Assembly: GCF_902833225.1 (NCBI RefSeq)
Contig: NZ_CADFEI010000006.1
Coordinates: forward strand, 357,228 to 421,227
Source of the DNA: Burkholderia sp. BCC1644
Lineage (GTDB): Bacteria > Pseudomonadota > Gammaproteobacteria > Burkholderiales > Burkholderiaceae
DNA length: 64,000 nucleotides
Direction of reading: 5' to 3'
In this document: positions 8,459 through 18,154 of the stretch, in pieces
Layout of the letters: each line of letters starts with the position of its first letter
Position numbering within the stretch: position 1 is the stretch's first letter
Program-made: the position numbers and the translations under genes
The notes under the pieces: generated by a model
What the model saw: the letters and a program-made list of their open reading frames with translations, nothing else
Databases searched by the model: none
Told to the model about the DNA's origin: nothing

Positions 8459-9907
8459 CTACTTGGACGCTTTGCCACGGCTACCCGATTTGCCCGCCGG
8501 CCTGCCCGAACCTCCACCCGCTTTGTCCGAAGGTTTGCTGCGCGGCTTTTTCACGCTGAACGGGCTGCCGATCGTGTAGTCCGGTCCGTTACCGGCCGGC
8601 TTCGCGTGCGGCGCGGCGAGCTTGCGCTTGCTTTCTCCGCCTAGCGCTTGCGCGCGCGGCTTCTTGCCGGCCACCGGCTTGGCCACCGGCACCGCCTGCG
8701 GCACCTTGGGCTTCTTCGGCTTTTTCGGCTTCTTGATGATCTGCCCCGTCGCACTCGTTTCCGGCACGCGGTGTTCGGCTTCGAAGCCCGGCTCTTCTTC
8801 TCGCCGCAGCGTTTGCCGGATCAGCGCTTCGATCGCGGCCAGTTGCGGTGCCTCGTCGGCACACACCAGCGACACCGCCACCCCGCTCGCACCCGCGCGA
8901 CCGGTACGGCCGATACGGTGCACATAGTCCTGCGCGACGATCGGCAGATCGACGTTGATCACCAGCGGCAGATCGTCGATATCCAGCCCGCGCGCCGCCA
9001 CATCGGTGGCGACCAGCATCTGGACTTCGCGTGCCTTGAAGCGCTCCAGCGCACGCAGGCGCGCGGGCTGCGGCTTGTCGCCGTGGATGGTGTCGACCGC
9101 ATAGCCCGCTTCATCGAGCATGGCCGCCAGGTAATCCACGCCGTTGCGCGTCTTGACGAACACCAGCGCGTGCTCCCAGTTGTTCTCGGCCACCAGGTGC
9201 ATGAAGAGATCGGGCTTGTTCCGCTTGTCGACCGTCACCACCCACTGCTTGATCTTGCTGGCCGTGGCATTGGGCGGGCTGACGCTGATATCGACCGGGC
9301 TGCGCAGGATGTTGGCCGCCATCGCGCGGATCTCGTCGGTAAACGTCGCGGAAAACAGCAGCGTCTGGCGCCGGGCCGGCAATGCAGCGAAGACGGCGTC
9401 GAGTTCGCGCGCAAAGCCGAGATCCAGCATGCGGTCGGCTTCATCGAGCACCAGCGTCTGCACCTGATCGAACTGCACGGCGTTCTGGCGATTGAGGTCG
9501 AGCAGACGGCCCGGCGTGGCGACGAGCACGTCCACGCCCTTGCGCAGCTTCATCATCTGCGGATTGATGCTCACGCCGCCGTAGGCGGCCAGGAGACGCA
9601 AATCGAGGCCTTTGCCGTACTCGACGAAGCTTTGCAGCACCTGTTCGGCCAGTTCACGCGTGGGCACCAGCACCAGCACGCGCGCGCGGTTGCTCGACAC
9701 CGCCGGGCCGTGTTGCACCAGCCGTTGCAGCAGCGGCAGCGCAAAACCGGCCGTTTTGCCCGTGCCGGTCTGCGCCGCGGCCATGACGTCCTTGCCACTC
9801 AGCACGGCAGGGATCGCCTTGGCCTGCACCGGCGTAGGTGTCTGGTAATTGAGGCCCTGCAGGTTGCGCAGCAGCGGCTCGATCAGGCCAAGCGAGGCAA
9901 AGGACAT
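8459..9907 (-). CDS. rhlE: DEAD-box ATP-dependent RNA helicase RhlE
   Basis: This 482-residue cytoplasmic RNA helicase carries the full motif set: AQTGTGKT (Walker A, about residues 45-52), PTRELA, TPGR, DEAD (155-158), SAT (186-188), ARGLDI and HRIGRTGR (330-337). After the two RecA-like domains comes a Lys/Pro/Ala-rich basic tail (about residue 390 onward) typical of RhlE proteins and likely used to bind RNA. ATG 9907 gives the usual MSFASLGL N-terminus. RhlE proteins act in ribosome maturation and RNA turnover. It appears to be a single-gene unit. Confidence 0.93.
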   Translation of the reverse strand: MSFASLGLIEPLLRNLQGLNYQTPTPVQAKAIPAVLSGKDVMAAAQTGTGKTAGFALPLLQRLVQHGPAVSSNRARVLVLVPTRELAEQVLQSFVEYGKGLDLRLLAAYGGVSINPQMMKLRKGVDVLVATPGRLLDLNRQNAVQFDQVQTLVLDEADRMLDLGFARELDAVFAALPARRQTLLFSATFTDEIRAMAANILRSPVDISVSPPNATASKIKQWVVTVDKRNKPDLFMHLVAENNWEHALVFVKTRNGVDYLAAMLDEAGYAVDTIHGDKPQPARLRALERFKAREVQMLVATDVAARGLDIDDLPLVINVDLPIVAQDYVHRIGRTGRAGASGVAVSLVCADEAPQLAAIEALIRQTLRREEEPGFEAEHRVPETSATGQIIKKPKKPKKPKVPQAVPVAKPVAGKKPRAQALGGESKRKLAAPHAKPAGNGPDYTIGSPFSVKKPRSKPSDKAGGGSGRPAGKSGSRGKASK

Positions 9908-9942
9908 GGACGTATTCCGGGCTAAAACCGCAATTCTAGCGG

Positions 9943-10440
9943 TTACGGCGCGGGTTGAGCCCCGTCCGCTCCACCGCGCAGCCGCACATCGACCGCCCCG
10001 ATATTCTTCTCGTGCGCCACCAGCATCAACGACAGCGCGTGGTGCATGTCCCGATCGGCGAGCGTCGGCAGCAACGTCTGCAGCTTGCGAACCACCCAGC
10101 GCTGGCCCCGATTCAGGAACGCCATCCGCTCCGCCAGATCGTCGATCGCCATCGCCTGCTCGTAGAACGCGCCGGTCGCGCGCGTCGGTACCGCATCGAG
10201 CGACCGGATCGCGTCGACGAGCACGCTGCACCAGTGCGCCTCGTCCTGGCGAATATGGGCGATCAGCCGATGCAGTTCGGGATCGTCGCGCACCTCGACC
10301 GCCGTCTCGGAAGCGACACGCGCGCCTGCGCGCTCGGCCTCCAGCAGCTCGTCGAGCGTCGCCAGCAGCGCGGCGCGATCTTCATGCGGAGTCGGGTCGG
10401 CGCGGGCGTCAGGCCCGTCGCCACGCGTCGGAATCGACAT
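9943..10440 (-). CDS. Conserved helical protein, ferritin-like (possible DUF6306-type)
   Basis: This 165-residue protein starts at ATG 10440 behind a perfect AGGAGG. It is predicted to be almost all helical. Acid and His residues are spaced along the helices (LLEAERAGAR, DDPELHRLIAHIRQDEAHW, MHHALSLMLVAHEKNI), as in ferritin-like or bacterioferritin-related four-helix bundles. This resembles the family annotated as DUF6306, but the match is from memory and no function is assigned. It is 35 bp upstream of rhlE on the same strand and could be co-transcribed with it. Confidence 0.65.
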   Translation of the reverse strand: MSIPTRGDGPDARADPTPHEDRAALLATLDELLEAERAGARVASETAVEVRDDPELHRLIAHIRQDEAHWCSVLVDAIRSLDAVPTRATGAFYEQAMAIDDLAERMAFLNRGQRWVVRKLQTLLPTLADRDMHHALSLMLVAHEKNIGAVDVRLRGGADGAQPAP

Positions 10441-10627
10441 GCAGCATCCTCCTGTCAGGATCGATGGCGTAATACATGCGACGGTACACGGCGCGTGTTG
10501 CACGATCGTGCATATCCGAGGATGCCGCCCGCCAAATACATCACATTATGATGCAATAACCAATCAAGCCGCATCGTCAACGTACTTCGCTTGATCGACG
10601 TCATCGCACGAACGCACCGGCGCCCGC

Positions 10628-11398
10628 TCAAGTCCACCCTTCGAGCCGCAACGTCGAACGCACGAGCCGCTGCTCTTCCTGCTCGATCTCGCGCAGATAC
10701 TCGACGCACTGGCGGATATGTTCGCTCGCGGCCTTGCGTGCCTGATCGGGCAGCCGCCCCGTGACCGCGTTGTAGAGCCGCGCATGCTGACGGTCGATCT
10801 GCTTCTTCAGCGGCTCGCGGTGATAGAGGTTGTTCACCGACGCGAACACCGAACTGAGCAGCAGGTCGGTCAGCGACTGCAGCGTGTTGACGAGCACGGG
10901 GTTGTGCGACGCCTCGCAGATCGCGAGATGAAAGGCGTGATCGAGCTTCGCGCGCGCGGCAGGGTCGAGATCCTGCGCGTCGGCCGCCGTCATTTCCTCG
11001 TAGCGGCGCCGGATCAGGATGAAATCGGCCGGCGTGCCGCGCAACGCCGCGAGCCGGGCGGCCTCGGCCTCGAGCATCCCGCGCACCTCGAACAGGTCGT
11101 ACAGCGTGCGCGGCTGCGAGCCGAGCAGATGCATCATCGGCGTGATCTCGCGCTGCGGGGTCAGGCTCGCGACGAACGAACCCTTGCCGTGCGTCGTGTC
11201 GATGATCCCGCGCGCGTGCAGCAGCTTCATCCCTTCGCGCACGGCCGTGCGCGACACGCCGAGCTTCTCGGTCAGCCGGCGTTCGGACGGCAGCGCCTGC
11301 CCGGCCTTCAGCACGCCGTCGACGATCAGCCGCTCGATCCGCTCGGCGACGACATCGGCCACGCGCCGCGCCGGCCCTTCTCGATCCTGCATTTCCAT
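10628..11398 (-). CDS. glcC: GntR/FadR-family regulator of the glycolate operon (GlcC-like)
   Basis: This 256-residue protein has an N-terminal winged helix (about residues 10-75: LPSERRLTEKLGVSRTAVREGMKLL) and a C-terminal FCD ligand domain with the metal-binding pattern DHAFHLAICEASHNPV and a later His (SEHIRQCVEYL). It is divergent from glcD. Two identical TGGTATGACCA palindromes in the shared 218-bp gap, one touching its own start, fit FadR-subfamily operators and suggest control of itself and of glcDEFGB, with glycolate as the likely ligand. ATG 11398 is chosen because it opens directly into the domain. Confidence 0.85.
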   Translation of the reverse strand: MEMQDREGPARRVADVVAERIERLIVDGVLKAGQALPSERRLTEKLGVSRTAVREGMKLLHARGIIDTTHGKGSFVASLTPQREITPMMHLLGSQPRTLYDLFEVRGMLEAEAARLAALRGTPADFILIRRRYEEMTAADAQDLDPAARAKLDHAFHLAICEASHNPVLVNTLQSLTDLLLSSVFASVNNLYHREPLKKQIDRQHARLYNAVTGRLPDQARKAASEHIRQCVEYLREIEQEEQRLVRSTLRLEGWT

Positions 11399-11400
11399 AC

Positions 11401-11411
11401 TGGTATGACCA
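11401..11411. promoter_or_regulatory. Operator TGGTATGACCA, copy 1 (GlcC-like regulator)
   Basis: Perfect palindrome TGGT-ATG-ACCA of the FadR-subfamily type, two bases upstream of the regulator's ATG. Binding here should block the regulator's own leader. Confidence 0.7.
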
Positions 11412-11506
11412 CTTTGGACGGATACCGGTGATTTTCGCACAATGCCTTGTTCCGATTGGCATTCCATGACCTGACGGGAGTACCTCACAAGCGCCGATAT
11501 AAAAAC

Positions 11507-11517
11507 TGGTATGACCA
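11507..11517. promoter_or_regulatory. Operator TGGTATGACCA, copy 2 (glc operon side)
   Basis: Second identical palindrome, preceded by AT-rich GATATAAAAAC and 100 bp upstream of glcD. It probably overlaps the glcD promoter. Copies 1 and 2 are 106 bp apart, about ten helical turns, which would allow looping. Confidence 0.7.
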
Positions 11518-11616
11518 CCTGCAAGACGTCTGGACACGCCGGCACAGCCCGCCAAGAATCCCCTCCTTCCGGCGTGTCGCGCATCGCGCGGCCGCCCGCA
11601 TGGTGGAGACAGATCG

Positions 11617-13116
11617 ATGAGTTTCATCTACGACGAACGGATCGACGGGCCGCTGGCGACCGTCAGCCGTGACACGCTCGTCGCCGCGCTGCACGCGGCG
11701 GCGCCCGGCCTCGACGTGCTGCACGAACACGAGGCGCTCAAGCCGTTCGAATGCGACGGCCTCGCCGCGTACCGCACGGTGCCGCTCGCGGTCGTGCTGC
11801 CCGACACGGTCGAGCAGGTGCGCGCGGTGCTGCGCGTCGCCGCCGCGCTCGGCGTGCCGGTCGTCGCGCGCGGCGCGGGTACAGGGCTGTCGGGTGGCGC
11901 GATGCCGCTCGAAAAAGGCCTCCTGCTCGTGATGGCGAAGTTCAACCGGATTCTCGACATCGACGCCGATGCCGGCATCGCGCGCGTGCAGCCCGGCGTG
12001 CGCAACCTCGCGATCTCGCAGGCGGCCGCGCCGCACGGCCTCTACTACGCGCCCGATCCGTCGTCGCAGATCGCGTGCTCGATCGGCGGCAACGTCGCCG
12101 AGAACGCGGGTGGCGTGCACTGCCTGAAATACGGGCTCACGGTGCACAACATCCTGAAGGTCGAGATCCTGACGATCGACGGCGATACGCTCACGCTCGG
12201 CGCCGATGCGCTCGACGCACCGGGCTTCGACCTGCTCGCGCTGTTCACCGGCTCCGAAGGGATGCTCGGCATCGTCACCGAAGTGACCGTGAAGCTGCTG
12301 CCGAAACCGCCGAGCGTGAAGGTGCTGATGGCGAGCTTCGACGACGTCGCCGAGGCCGGCGCCGCGGTCGCGCGGATCATCGGCGCGGGCGTGATTCCCG
12401 GCGGGCTCGAGATGATGGACAACCTCGCGATCCGCGCGGCCGAGGATTTCATTCACGCGGGCTACCCGGTCGATGCGCAGGCGATCCTGCTGTGCGAACT
12501 CGACGGCGCGGCGAGCGACGTCGACGAGGATGCCGAACGTGTCGCCGCGCTGCTGCGCGACGCGGGCGCCACCGGGATCCGCGTGGCGCGCGACGAAGCC
12601 GAGCGCCAGCGTTTCTGGGCCGGCCGCAAGAACGCGTTCCCCGCGGTCGGCCGCATGTCGCCCGACTACTACTGCATGGACGGCACGATCCCGCGCCGCG
12701 AGCTGCCGCGCGTGCTCGAAGGGATCGCCGCGCTGTCCGCCGAATACGGGCTGCCGGTCGCGAACGTGTTCCACGCGGGCGACGGCAACATGCACCCGCT
12801 GATCCTGTTCGACGCGAACCGGCCGGGCGAACTCGACCGCGCGGAAGCGCTGGGCGGAAAGATCCTCGAGCTGTGCGTCGCGGCGGGCGGCAGCATCACG
12901 GGCGAACACGGCGTCGGGCGCGAGAAGATCAACCAGATGTGCGTGCAGTTCAACGCCGACGAAATCACGTTCTTCCACGCGGTGAAGGCCGCGTTCGATC
13001 CGCAGGGCCTGCTCAATCCCGGCAAGAACATCCCGACGCTGCACCGCTGCGCCGAATTCGGCGCGATGCACGTCCATCACGGCAAGCTGCCGTTTCCCGA
13101 ACTGGAGCGCTTCTGA
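11617..13116 (+). CDS. glcD: Glycolate oxidase subunit GlcD
   Basis: This 499-residue FAD-linked oxidase subunit oxidises glycolate to glyoxylate. It has the PCMH/FAD_binding_4 domain (VVARGAGTGLSGGAMP near residue 90, SIGGNVAENAGGVHCLKYG near 155) and the C-terminal domain with FHAGDGNMHPLIL and GEHGVGREK, as in E. coli GlcD. It is the first gene of the glc operon, and its TGA shares bases with the glcE ATG (TGATG). GlcD works with GlcE and the iron-sulfur GlcF, passing electrons to the membrane chain. Confidence 0.96.
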   Translation: MSFIYDERIDGPLATVSRDTLVAALHAAAPGLDVLHEHEALKPFECDGLAAYRTVPLAVVLPDTVEQVRAVLRVAAALGVPVVARGAGTGLSGGAMPLEKGLLLVMAKFNRILDIDADAGIARVQPGVRNLAISQAAAPHGLYYAPDPSSQIACSIGGNVAENAGGVHCLKYGLTVHNILKVEILTIDGDTLTLGADALDAPGFDLLALFTGSEGMLGIVTEVTVKLLPKPPSVKVLMASFDDVAEAGAAVARIIGAGVIPGGLEMMDNLAIRAAEDFIHAGYPVDAQAILLCELDGAASDVDEDAERVAALLRDAGATGIRVARDEAERQRFWAGRKNAFPAVGRMSPDYYCMDGTIPRRELPRVLEGIAALSAEYGLPVANVFHAGDGNMHPLILFDANRPGELDRAEALGGKILELCVAAGGSITGEHGVGREKINQMCVQFNADEITFFHAVKAAFDPQGLLNPGKNIPTLHRCAEFGAMHVHHGKLPFPELERF

Positions 13117-14192
13117 TGCGACGCGACATCGAATCGATCGACGACAGCGCGGCGCTGGTTGCGCAGGTCGACGCCGCGCTTCACGACCGCCAGCCGCTGC
13201 ACATCCGCGGCGCCGGCACGAAGGCATTCCTCGGCCGCCCCGTCGAAGGCCGCACGCTCGACGTACGCACGCATCGCGGCGTCGTCTCGTACGACCCGAC
13301 CGAGCTCGTCGTCACCGCGCGCGCGGGCACGCCGCTCGCCGATCTCGAAGCGATGCTCGACGCGGCCGGCCAGATGCTGCCGTGCGAGCCGCCGTCGTTC
13401 GGCGGCGCCGCCACGGTCGGCGGGATGTTCGCGGCGGCGCTGTCGGGCCCGCGCCGCCCGTGGGCCGGCGCGGTACGCGACTTCGTGCTCGGCTGCCGCG
13501 TGATCACCGGCCACGCGAAGCACCTGCGTTTCGGCGGCGAAGTGATGAAGAACGTCGCGGGCTACGACGTGTCGCGGCTGCTCGCGGGCAGCTTCGGCTG
13601 CCTCGGCGTCGTGACCGAGGTGTCGCTGAAAGTGCTGCCGAAACCGCGTGCGACGTGCGATCTCGCGTTGCCGCTTGCAGCGGACGAAGCCGTGCAGCGG
13701 GTCGCCGCATGGCGGCGCGCGGGGCTGCCGCTCGCGGGCGCATGCCACGCGGACGGCGTGCTGCGCGTACGGATCGAAGGCGGCGAAGGCTCGGTGAAGG
13801 CCGCGCGCGGCACGATTGGCGGCGATCCGATGGACGACACCGGCGACGCGTTCTGGGTACGTCTGCGCGACCTCACGCTGCCGTTCTTCGACGATCCGCG
13901 CCCGCTGTGGCGCGTGTCGGTGCCTGCTGCCGCGCCGCTCGACGCGTTGCCGGGCGCGCAGCTCGTCGACTGGGGCGGCGCTCAGCGCTGGCTGAAGAGC
14001 GACGCCGCGCCGGCCGAGGTGCAGCGGCTCGCCGCGCAATGGGGCGGCCACGCGACCTGCTTCACGCCGGGCGTCACACGCGAGCCGTTCCAGCCGCTGC
14101 CGCCCGCGTTGTTGCGCGTCCACCGGCAGCTCAAGTCGCAGCTCGACCCGCACGCGATTTTCAATCCCGGCCGGCTCTACGCCGACTTCTGA
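13116..14192 (+). CDS. glcE: Glycolate oxidase subunit GlcE
   Basis: This 358-residue FAD-binding subunit of glycolate oxidase shows IRGAGTKAFLGRP and GAATVGGMFAAALSGPRRPWAG, followed by MKNVAGYDVSRLLAGSFG, all typical of GlcE. The start overlaps the glcD stop (TGATG), so translation is probably coupled. It ends in the common FNPGRLY motif. A long second frame over this gene is only a GC-rich shadow. Confidence 0.95.
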   Translation: MRRDIESIDDSAALVAQVDAALHDRQPLHIRGAGTKAFLGRPVEGRTLDVRTHRGVVSYDPTELVVTARAGTPLADLEAMLDAAGQMLPCEPPSFGGAATVGGMFAAALSGPRRPWAGAVRDFVLGCRVITGHAKHLRFGGEVMKNVAGYDVSRLLAGSFGCLGVVTEVSLKVLPKPRATCDLALPLAADEAVQRVAAWRRAGLPLAGACHADGVLRVRIEGGEGSVKAARGTIGGDPMDDTGDAFWVRLRDLTLPFFDDPRPLWRVSVPAAAPLDALPGAQLVDWGGAQRWLKSDAAPAEVQRLAAQWGGHATCFTPGVTREPFQPLPPALLRVHRQLKSQLDPHAIFNPGRLYADF

Positions 14193-14216
14193 CGCGAACC
14201 CGACCCCGACCCGCCG

Positions 14217-15437
14217 ATGCAAACCAATCTCAGCGAAGCAAGCAAGGCCCTCGCCCGGGCCGACGAAGCGGAAGCGATCCTGCGCGCGTGCGTGCACTGT
14301 GGCTTCTGCAACGCGACCTGCCCGACCTACCAGGTGCTCGGCAACGAGCTCGACGGGCCGCGCGGCCGCATCTACCTGATCAAGCAACTGCTCGAAGGCG
14401 AGCCGTGCGGCGAGCGCACGCAGCAGCATCTCGACCGCTGCCTGACGTGCCGGAACTGCGAGACGACCTGCCCGTCCGGCGTGCGCTATCACACGCTGCT
14501 CGACATCGGCCGCGCGGAAGCCGAGAAGCGTGTGCAACGGCCCGCGCGCGAACGTCTGCTGCGCGCGGGGCTGCGTCACGTCGTGCCGCGCCCGGCGACG
14601 TTCGCCGCATTGCTGAAGGCCGGCCGCGCACTGCGCTCGCTGCTGCCCGGCACGCTGCAGGACAAGATCCCGGCCGCCGTTCCCGCAGCCGCACCGCGCC
14701 CGGCCGTGCGTCACGCGCGGCGCGTGCTGATGCTCGAAGGCTGCGTGCAGCCGTCGCTGTCACCGAACACCAACGCGGCCGCCGCGCGCGTGCTGGACCG
14801 GCTCGGCATCAGCGTCACGCCGGCACGCGAAGCCGGCTGCTGCGGCGCGACCGAATATCACCTCAACGCGCAGGATGCCGGCCTCGCCCGCGCGCGCCGC
14901 AATATCGACGCGTGGTGGCCGGCGATCGAGGCCGGTGCGGAAGCAATCGTGCTGACGGCAAGCGGCTGCGGCGCGTTCGTCAAGGAATACGGCGACCTGC
15001 TGCGCTCCGACCCCGTCTATGCGGAGAAGGCGCGGCGTGTCAGCGCGCTCGCGCGCGATCTCGCCGAAGTCATTGCGGCCGAGCCGCTCGACGCGCTGGC
15101 CGATGCGACGCCGCGCCGCGTCGCGGTCCACTGCCCGTGCACGCTGCAGCACGCGCAGCGCCTCGGCGGCGCGGTCGAGAGCCTCCTGACGCGGCTCGGC
15201 TTCGATCTGACGAATGTCGCCGACGGCCATCTGTGCTGCGGCTCGGCCGGCACGTATTCGCTGACGCAGCCCGAACTCGCGACGACACTGCGCGACAACA
15301 GGCTCGATGCGCTCGAAGCCGCGCAGCCGGACCTGATTGTCACGTCCAACGTCGGCTGCCAGACTCACCTGAACGGCGCGGGGCGCACGCCCGTGCGCCA
15401 CTGGATCGAACTCGTCGACAACCGACTCGTCAACTGA
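14217..15437 (+). CDS. glcF: Glycolate oxidase iron-sulfur subunit GlcF
   Basis: This 406-residue protein has two CxxCxxCxxxCP clusters in its first 90 residues (CVHCGFCNATCP and CLTCRNCETTCPSG) for two [4Fe-4S] centres. Two CCG-type domains follow (EAGCCGATEYHL and HLCCGSAGTYSL) that probably bind haem or a further cluster. It transfers electrons from GlcD/GlcE to the respiratory chain. It begins 24 bp after glcE. Confidence 0.95.
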   Translation: MQTNLSEASKALARADEAEAILRACVHCGFCNATCPTYQVLGNELDGPRGRIYLIKQLLEGEPCGERTQQHLDRCLTCRNCETTCPSGVRYHTLLDIGRAEAEKRVQRPARERLLRAGLRHVVPRPATFAALLKAGRALRSLLPGTLQDKIPAAVPAAAPRPAVRHARRVLMLEGCVQPSLSPNTNAAAARVLDRLGISVTPAREAGCCGATEYHLNAQDAGLARARRNIDAWWPAIEAGAEAIVLTASGCGAFVKEYGDLLRSDPVYAEKARRVSALARDLAEVIAAEPLDALADATPRRVAVHCPCTLQHAQRLGGAVESLLTRLGFDLTNVADGHLCCGSAGTYSLTQPELATTLRDNRLDALEAAQPDLIVTSNVGCQTHLNGAGRTPVRHWIELVDNRLVN

Positions 15438-15457
15438 CCTGATTCCGGAGGACCTCC

Positions 15458-15862
15458 ATGCAAACGAAACCCGAACTCGAACTCGACGACGCCGATCGCA
15501 TGCTCGCCGCCGCCCGCGCCGAAGCCGAGCGTCACGGCTGGGCCGTGTCGATCGCCGTCGTCGACGATGGCGGCCACCTGCTCGCGTTCGCGCGGCTGAA
15601 CGGCGCATCGCCGGCCAGCAGCCATATCGCGCAGGACAAGGCGCGCGCGGCGGCGCTCGGCCGTCGCGAGACGAAGGCGTATGAGGATATGATCAACGGT
15701 GGCCGCACCGCGTTTCTCAGCGTGCCGCTGACGGGGTTGCTCGAAGGCGGCGTGCCGATCACGGTCGGCGGCCGGATCGCGGGCGCGATCGGCGTGTCTG
15801 GCGTAAAGTCCGAGCAGGACGCGCAGATCGCCCGCGCCGGCACACAAAGCGTCGTGGCCTAG
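15458..15862 (+). CDS. GlcG/HbpS-family protein
   Basis: This 134-residue protein belongs to the GlcG/HbpS (DUF336) family: VSIAVVDDGGHLLAFARLNGA, then KARAAALGRRETKAYED and the Gly-rich GGVPITVGGRIAGAIGVSG. Family members form small alpha/beta oligomers; some bind haem, and the role in glycolate use is unsettled. A GGAGG lies just before ATG 15458. Its position between glcF and glcB matches the E. coli glcDEFGB order. Confidence 0.9.
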   Translation: MQTKPELELDDADRMLAAARAEAERHGWAVSIAVVDDGGHLLAFARLNGASPASSHIAQDKARAAALGRRETKAYEDMINGGRTAFLSVPLTGLLEGGVPITVGGRIAGAIGVSGVKSEQDAQIARAGTQSVVA

Positions 15863-15904
15863 CCAGCCAAGCTGCGCGCGCATTTTTCCCCGGGAGGATT
15901 AACG

Positions 15905-18079
15905 ATGATCGACCAAGCAGGACTGCAAGTCGCGCCAGCGCTGAGCCAGTTCATTGAAAACGAAGCGCTGCCGGGCACCGGCATCGACAAGGCCGCGTTC
16001 TGGAGCGGTTTCTCGGCCCTGGTGCACGACCTCGCGCCGCGCAACCGCGAACTGCTCGCGGAACGCGACCGCCTGCAGCAGGAACTCGACGCGTGGCACC
16101 GCGCACATCCGGGCCCCGTACGCGACCACGCCGCGTACCGCGCGTTCCTCGAACAAATCGGCTACCTCGTGCCGGTCCCGTCGAACGTCGCGGCAGCCAC
16201 CGCGAACGTCGACAGCGAGATCGCCACGCAGGCCGGCCCGCAGCTCGTCGTGCCGCTGTCGAACGCGCGCTATGCGCTGAACGCCGCGAACGCCCGCTGG
16301 GGCAGCCTGTACGACGCGCTGTACGGCACCGATGCGCTGCCTGAAGACGGCGGCGCCGAACGCACCTCGACCTACAACCCGACGCGCGGCCAGCGCGTGA
16401 TCGACTACGCGCGCAACGTGCTCGACAACGCGGCGCCGCTCGCGAGCGGCTCGCACCGCGACGCACTGCGCTACCGCGTGCAGGACGGCCAGCTCGCCGT
16501 CGAAACCGCGAAGGGGATCGTCGGCCTCGCGCAACCGGCGCAGTTCGTCGGCTACCAGGGTGCGGCCGACGCGCCGTCCGCGATCCTGCTGAAGCACAAC
16601 GGCCTGCATCTCGAGATCCAGATCGACGCGTCGACGCCGATCGGCCGCGCCGATCTCGCGAACGTGAAGGACGTCGTGCTCGAAGCCGCGGTCAGCACGA
16701 TCATCGACTGCGAGGATTCGGTCGCGGCGGTGGACGCCGACGACAAGGTCCAGCTCTACCGCAACTGGCTCGGCCTGATGCAAGGCACGCTGGTCGAGGA
16801 AGTCGCGAAGGGCGGCAAGTCCTTCACGCGCCGCCTGAACGCCGACCGCGAGTACACCACGCCCGACGGCGGCACGCTGTCGCTGCACGGCCGCTCGCTG
16901 CTGTTCGTGCGCAACGTCGGCCACCTGATGACCAACGGCGCGGTGCTCGACCGCGACGGCAACGAGATTCCGGAAGGCATCCTCGACGGCGTCGTCACGG
17001 TGCTGTGCTCGCTGCACGACCTGAAGGCGAAGCGCAATTCGCGCACGGGCTCGATCTACATCGTGAAGCCCAAGATGCACGGCCCGGTCGAAGTCGCGTT
17101 CGCCGATACGCTGTTCGCACGCATCGAGGATCTGTACACCCTGCCGCGCAACACGCTGAAGATGGGCATCATGGACGAGGAGCGCCGCACCAGCGTGAAC
17201 CTCGCCGCGTGTATCGCCGCCGCCGCCGCGCGTGTCGCGTTCATCAACACCGGCTTCCTCGACCGCACCGGCGACGAGATGCACACCGCGATGGAGGCGG
17301 GCCCGATGATCCGCAAGGGCGACATGAAGTCGTCGGCGTGGATCCAGTCGTACGAGCGCAACAACGTGCTCGCGGGCCTGTCGGCCGGCCTGCGCGGCCG
17401 CGCACAGATCGGCAAGGGCATGTGGGCGATGCCGGACCTGATGCACGCGATGCTCGAGCAGAAGATCGCGCATCCGCGCGCCGGCGCGAACACCGCCTGG
17501 GTGCCGTCGCCGACCGCCGCGACGCTGCACGCGCTGCACTACCACCTCGTCGACGTGCAGGCCGTCCAGCAGGAACTCGAGAAAACGCCGTACGCGAGCG
17601 AACGCGATACGCTGCTCGAAGGCCTGCTGACCGTGCCGGTCGTCGAGCGCGCCGCGTGGAGCGAGGCCGAGATCCTGAGCGAAGTCGAGAACAACGCGCA
17701 GGGCATCCTCGGCTACGTCGTGCGCTGGGTCGAACAGGGCGTCGGCTGCTCGAAGGTGCCCGACATCCACGACGTCGGCCTGATGGAAGACCGTGCAACG
17801 CTGCGCATTTCGAGCCAGCACATCGCGAACTGGCTGCGCCACGGCGTGATCACCGAGGCCTTCGTGCTCGACGTGTTCAAGCGGATGGCGCGCGTCGTCG
17901 ACCAGCAGAACGCCGGCGACCCGAACTATCGCCCGATGGCGCCCGGCTACGACCAGTCGACCGCGTTCAAGGCCGCGTGCGCGCTCGCGCTGCAGGGCAC
18001 GTCGCAACCGAGCGGTTACACCGAGCCGCTGCTGCACCGGTTCCGCCTCGCGTTCAAGGCGCAACAGCACGGCGCCTGA
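15905..18079 (+). CDS. glcB: Malate synthase G
   Basis: This 724-residue enzyme condenses glyoxylate with acetyl-CoA to give malate, removing the glyoxylate made by GlcDEF. Its length matches malate synthase G (about 723 residues). Diagnostic stretches include [14 protein letters not shown] (Mg and glyoxylate site), [24 protein letters not shown] and the C-terminal [20 protein letters not shown] with the catalytic Asp. GGGAGGA precedes ATG 15905. It is the last gene of the operon, followed by a terminator. Confidence 0.97.
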   Translation: MIDQAGLQVAPALSQFIENEALPGTGIDKAAFWSGFSALVHDLAPRNRELLAERDRLQQELDAWHRAHPGPVRDHAAYRAFLEQIGYLVPVPSNVAAATANVDSEIATQAGPQLVVPLSNARYALNAANARWGSLYDALYGTDALPEDGGAERTSTYNPTRGQRVIDYARNVLDNAAPLASGSHRDALRYRVQDGQLAVETAKGIVGLAQPAQFVGYQGAADAPSAILLKHNGLHLEIQIDASTPIGRADLANVKDVVLEAAVSTIIDCEDSVAAVDADDKVQLYRNWLGLMQGTLVEEVAKGGKSFTRRLNADREYTTPDGGTLSLHGRSLLFVRNVGHLMTNGAVLDRDGNEIPEGILDGVVTVLCSLHDLKAKRNSRTGSIYIVKPKMHGPVEVAFADTLFARIEDLYTLPRNTLKMGIMDEERRTSVNLAACIAAAAARVAFINTGFLDRTGDEMHTAMEAGPMIRKGDMKSSAWIQSYERNNVLAGLSAGLRGRAQIGKGMWAMPDLMHAMLEQKIAHPRAGANTAWVPSPTAATLHALHYHLVDVQAVQQELEKTPYASERDTLLEGLLTVPVVERAAWSEAEILSEVENNAQGILGYVVRWVEQGVGCSKVPDIHDVGLMEDRATLRISSQHIANWLRHGVITEAFVLDVFKRMARVVDQQNAGDPNYRPMAPGYDQSTAFKAACALALQGTSQPSGYTEPLLHRFRLAFKAQQHGA

Positions 18080-18125
18080 AGCACGCGCATGCGGGCCTGA
18101 CCCGCATGCCTGCCGGCGTCACGAA

Positions 18126-18154
18126 ACGGGCGGCCCTCGCGGCCGCCCGTTTTC
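18126..18154 (+). terminator. Rho-independent terminator of the glc operon
   Basis: Perfect 10-bp stem ACGGGCGGCC / GGCCGCCCGT around a 5-base loop, followed by TTTT, 47 bp after glcB. Confidence 0.9.

Noticed and set aside
11751..14192. Frame of 813 codons that appears to fuse an Arg-rich protein to GlcE
   Set aside because: The first 450 codons are an out-of-frame reading of glcD; glcE begins at the TGATG overlap at 13116.
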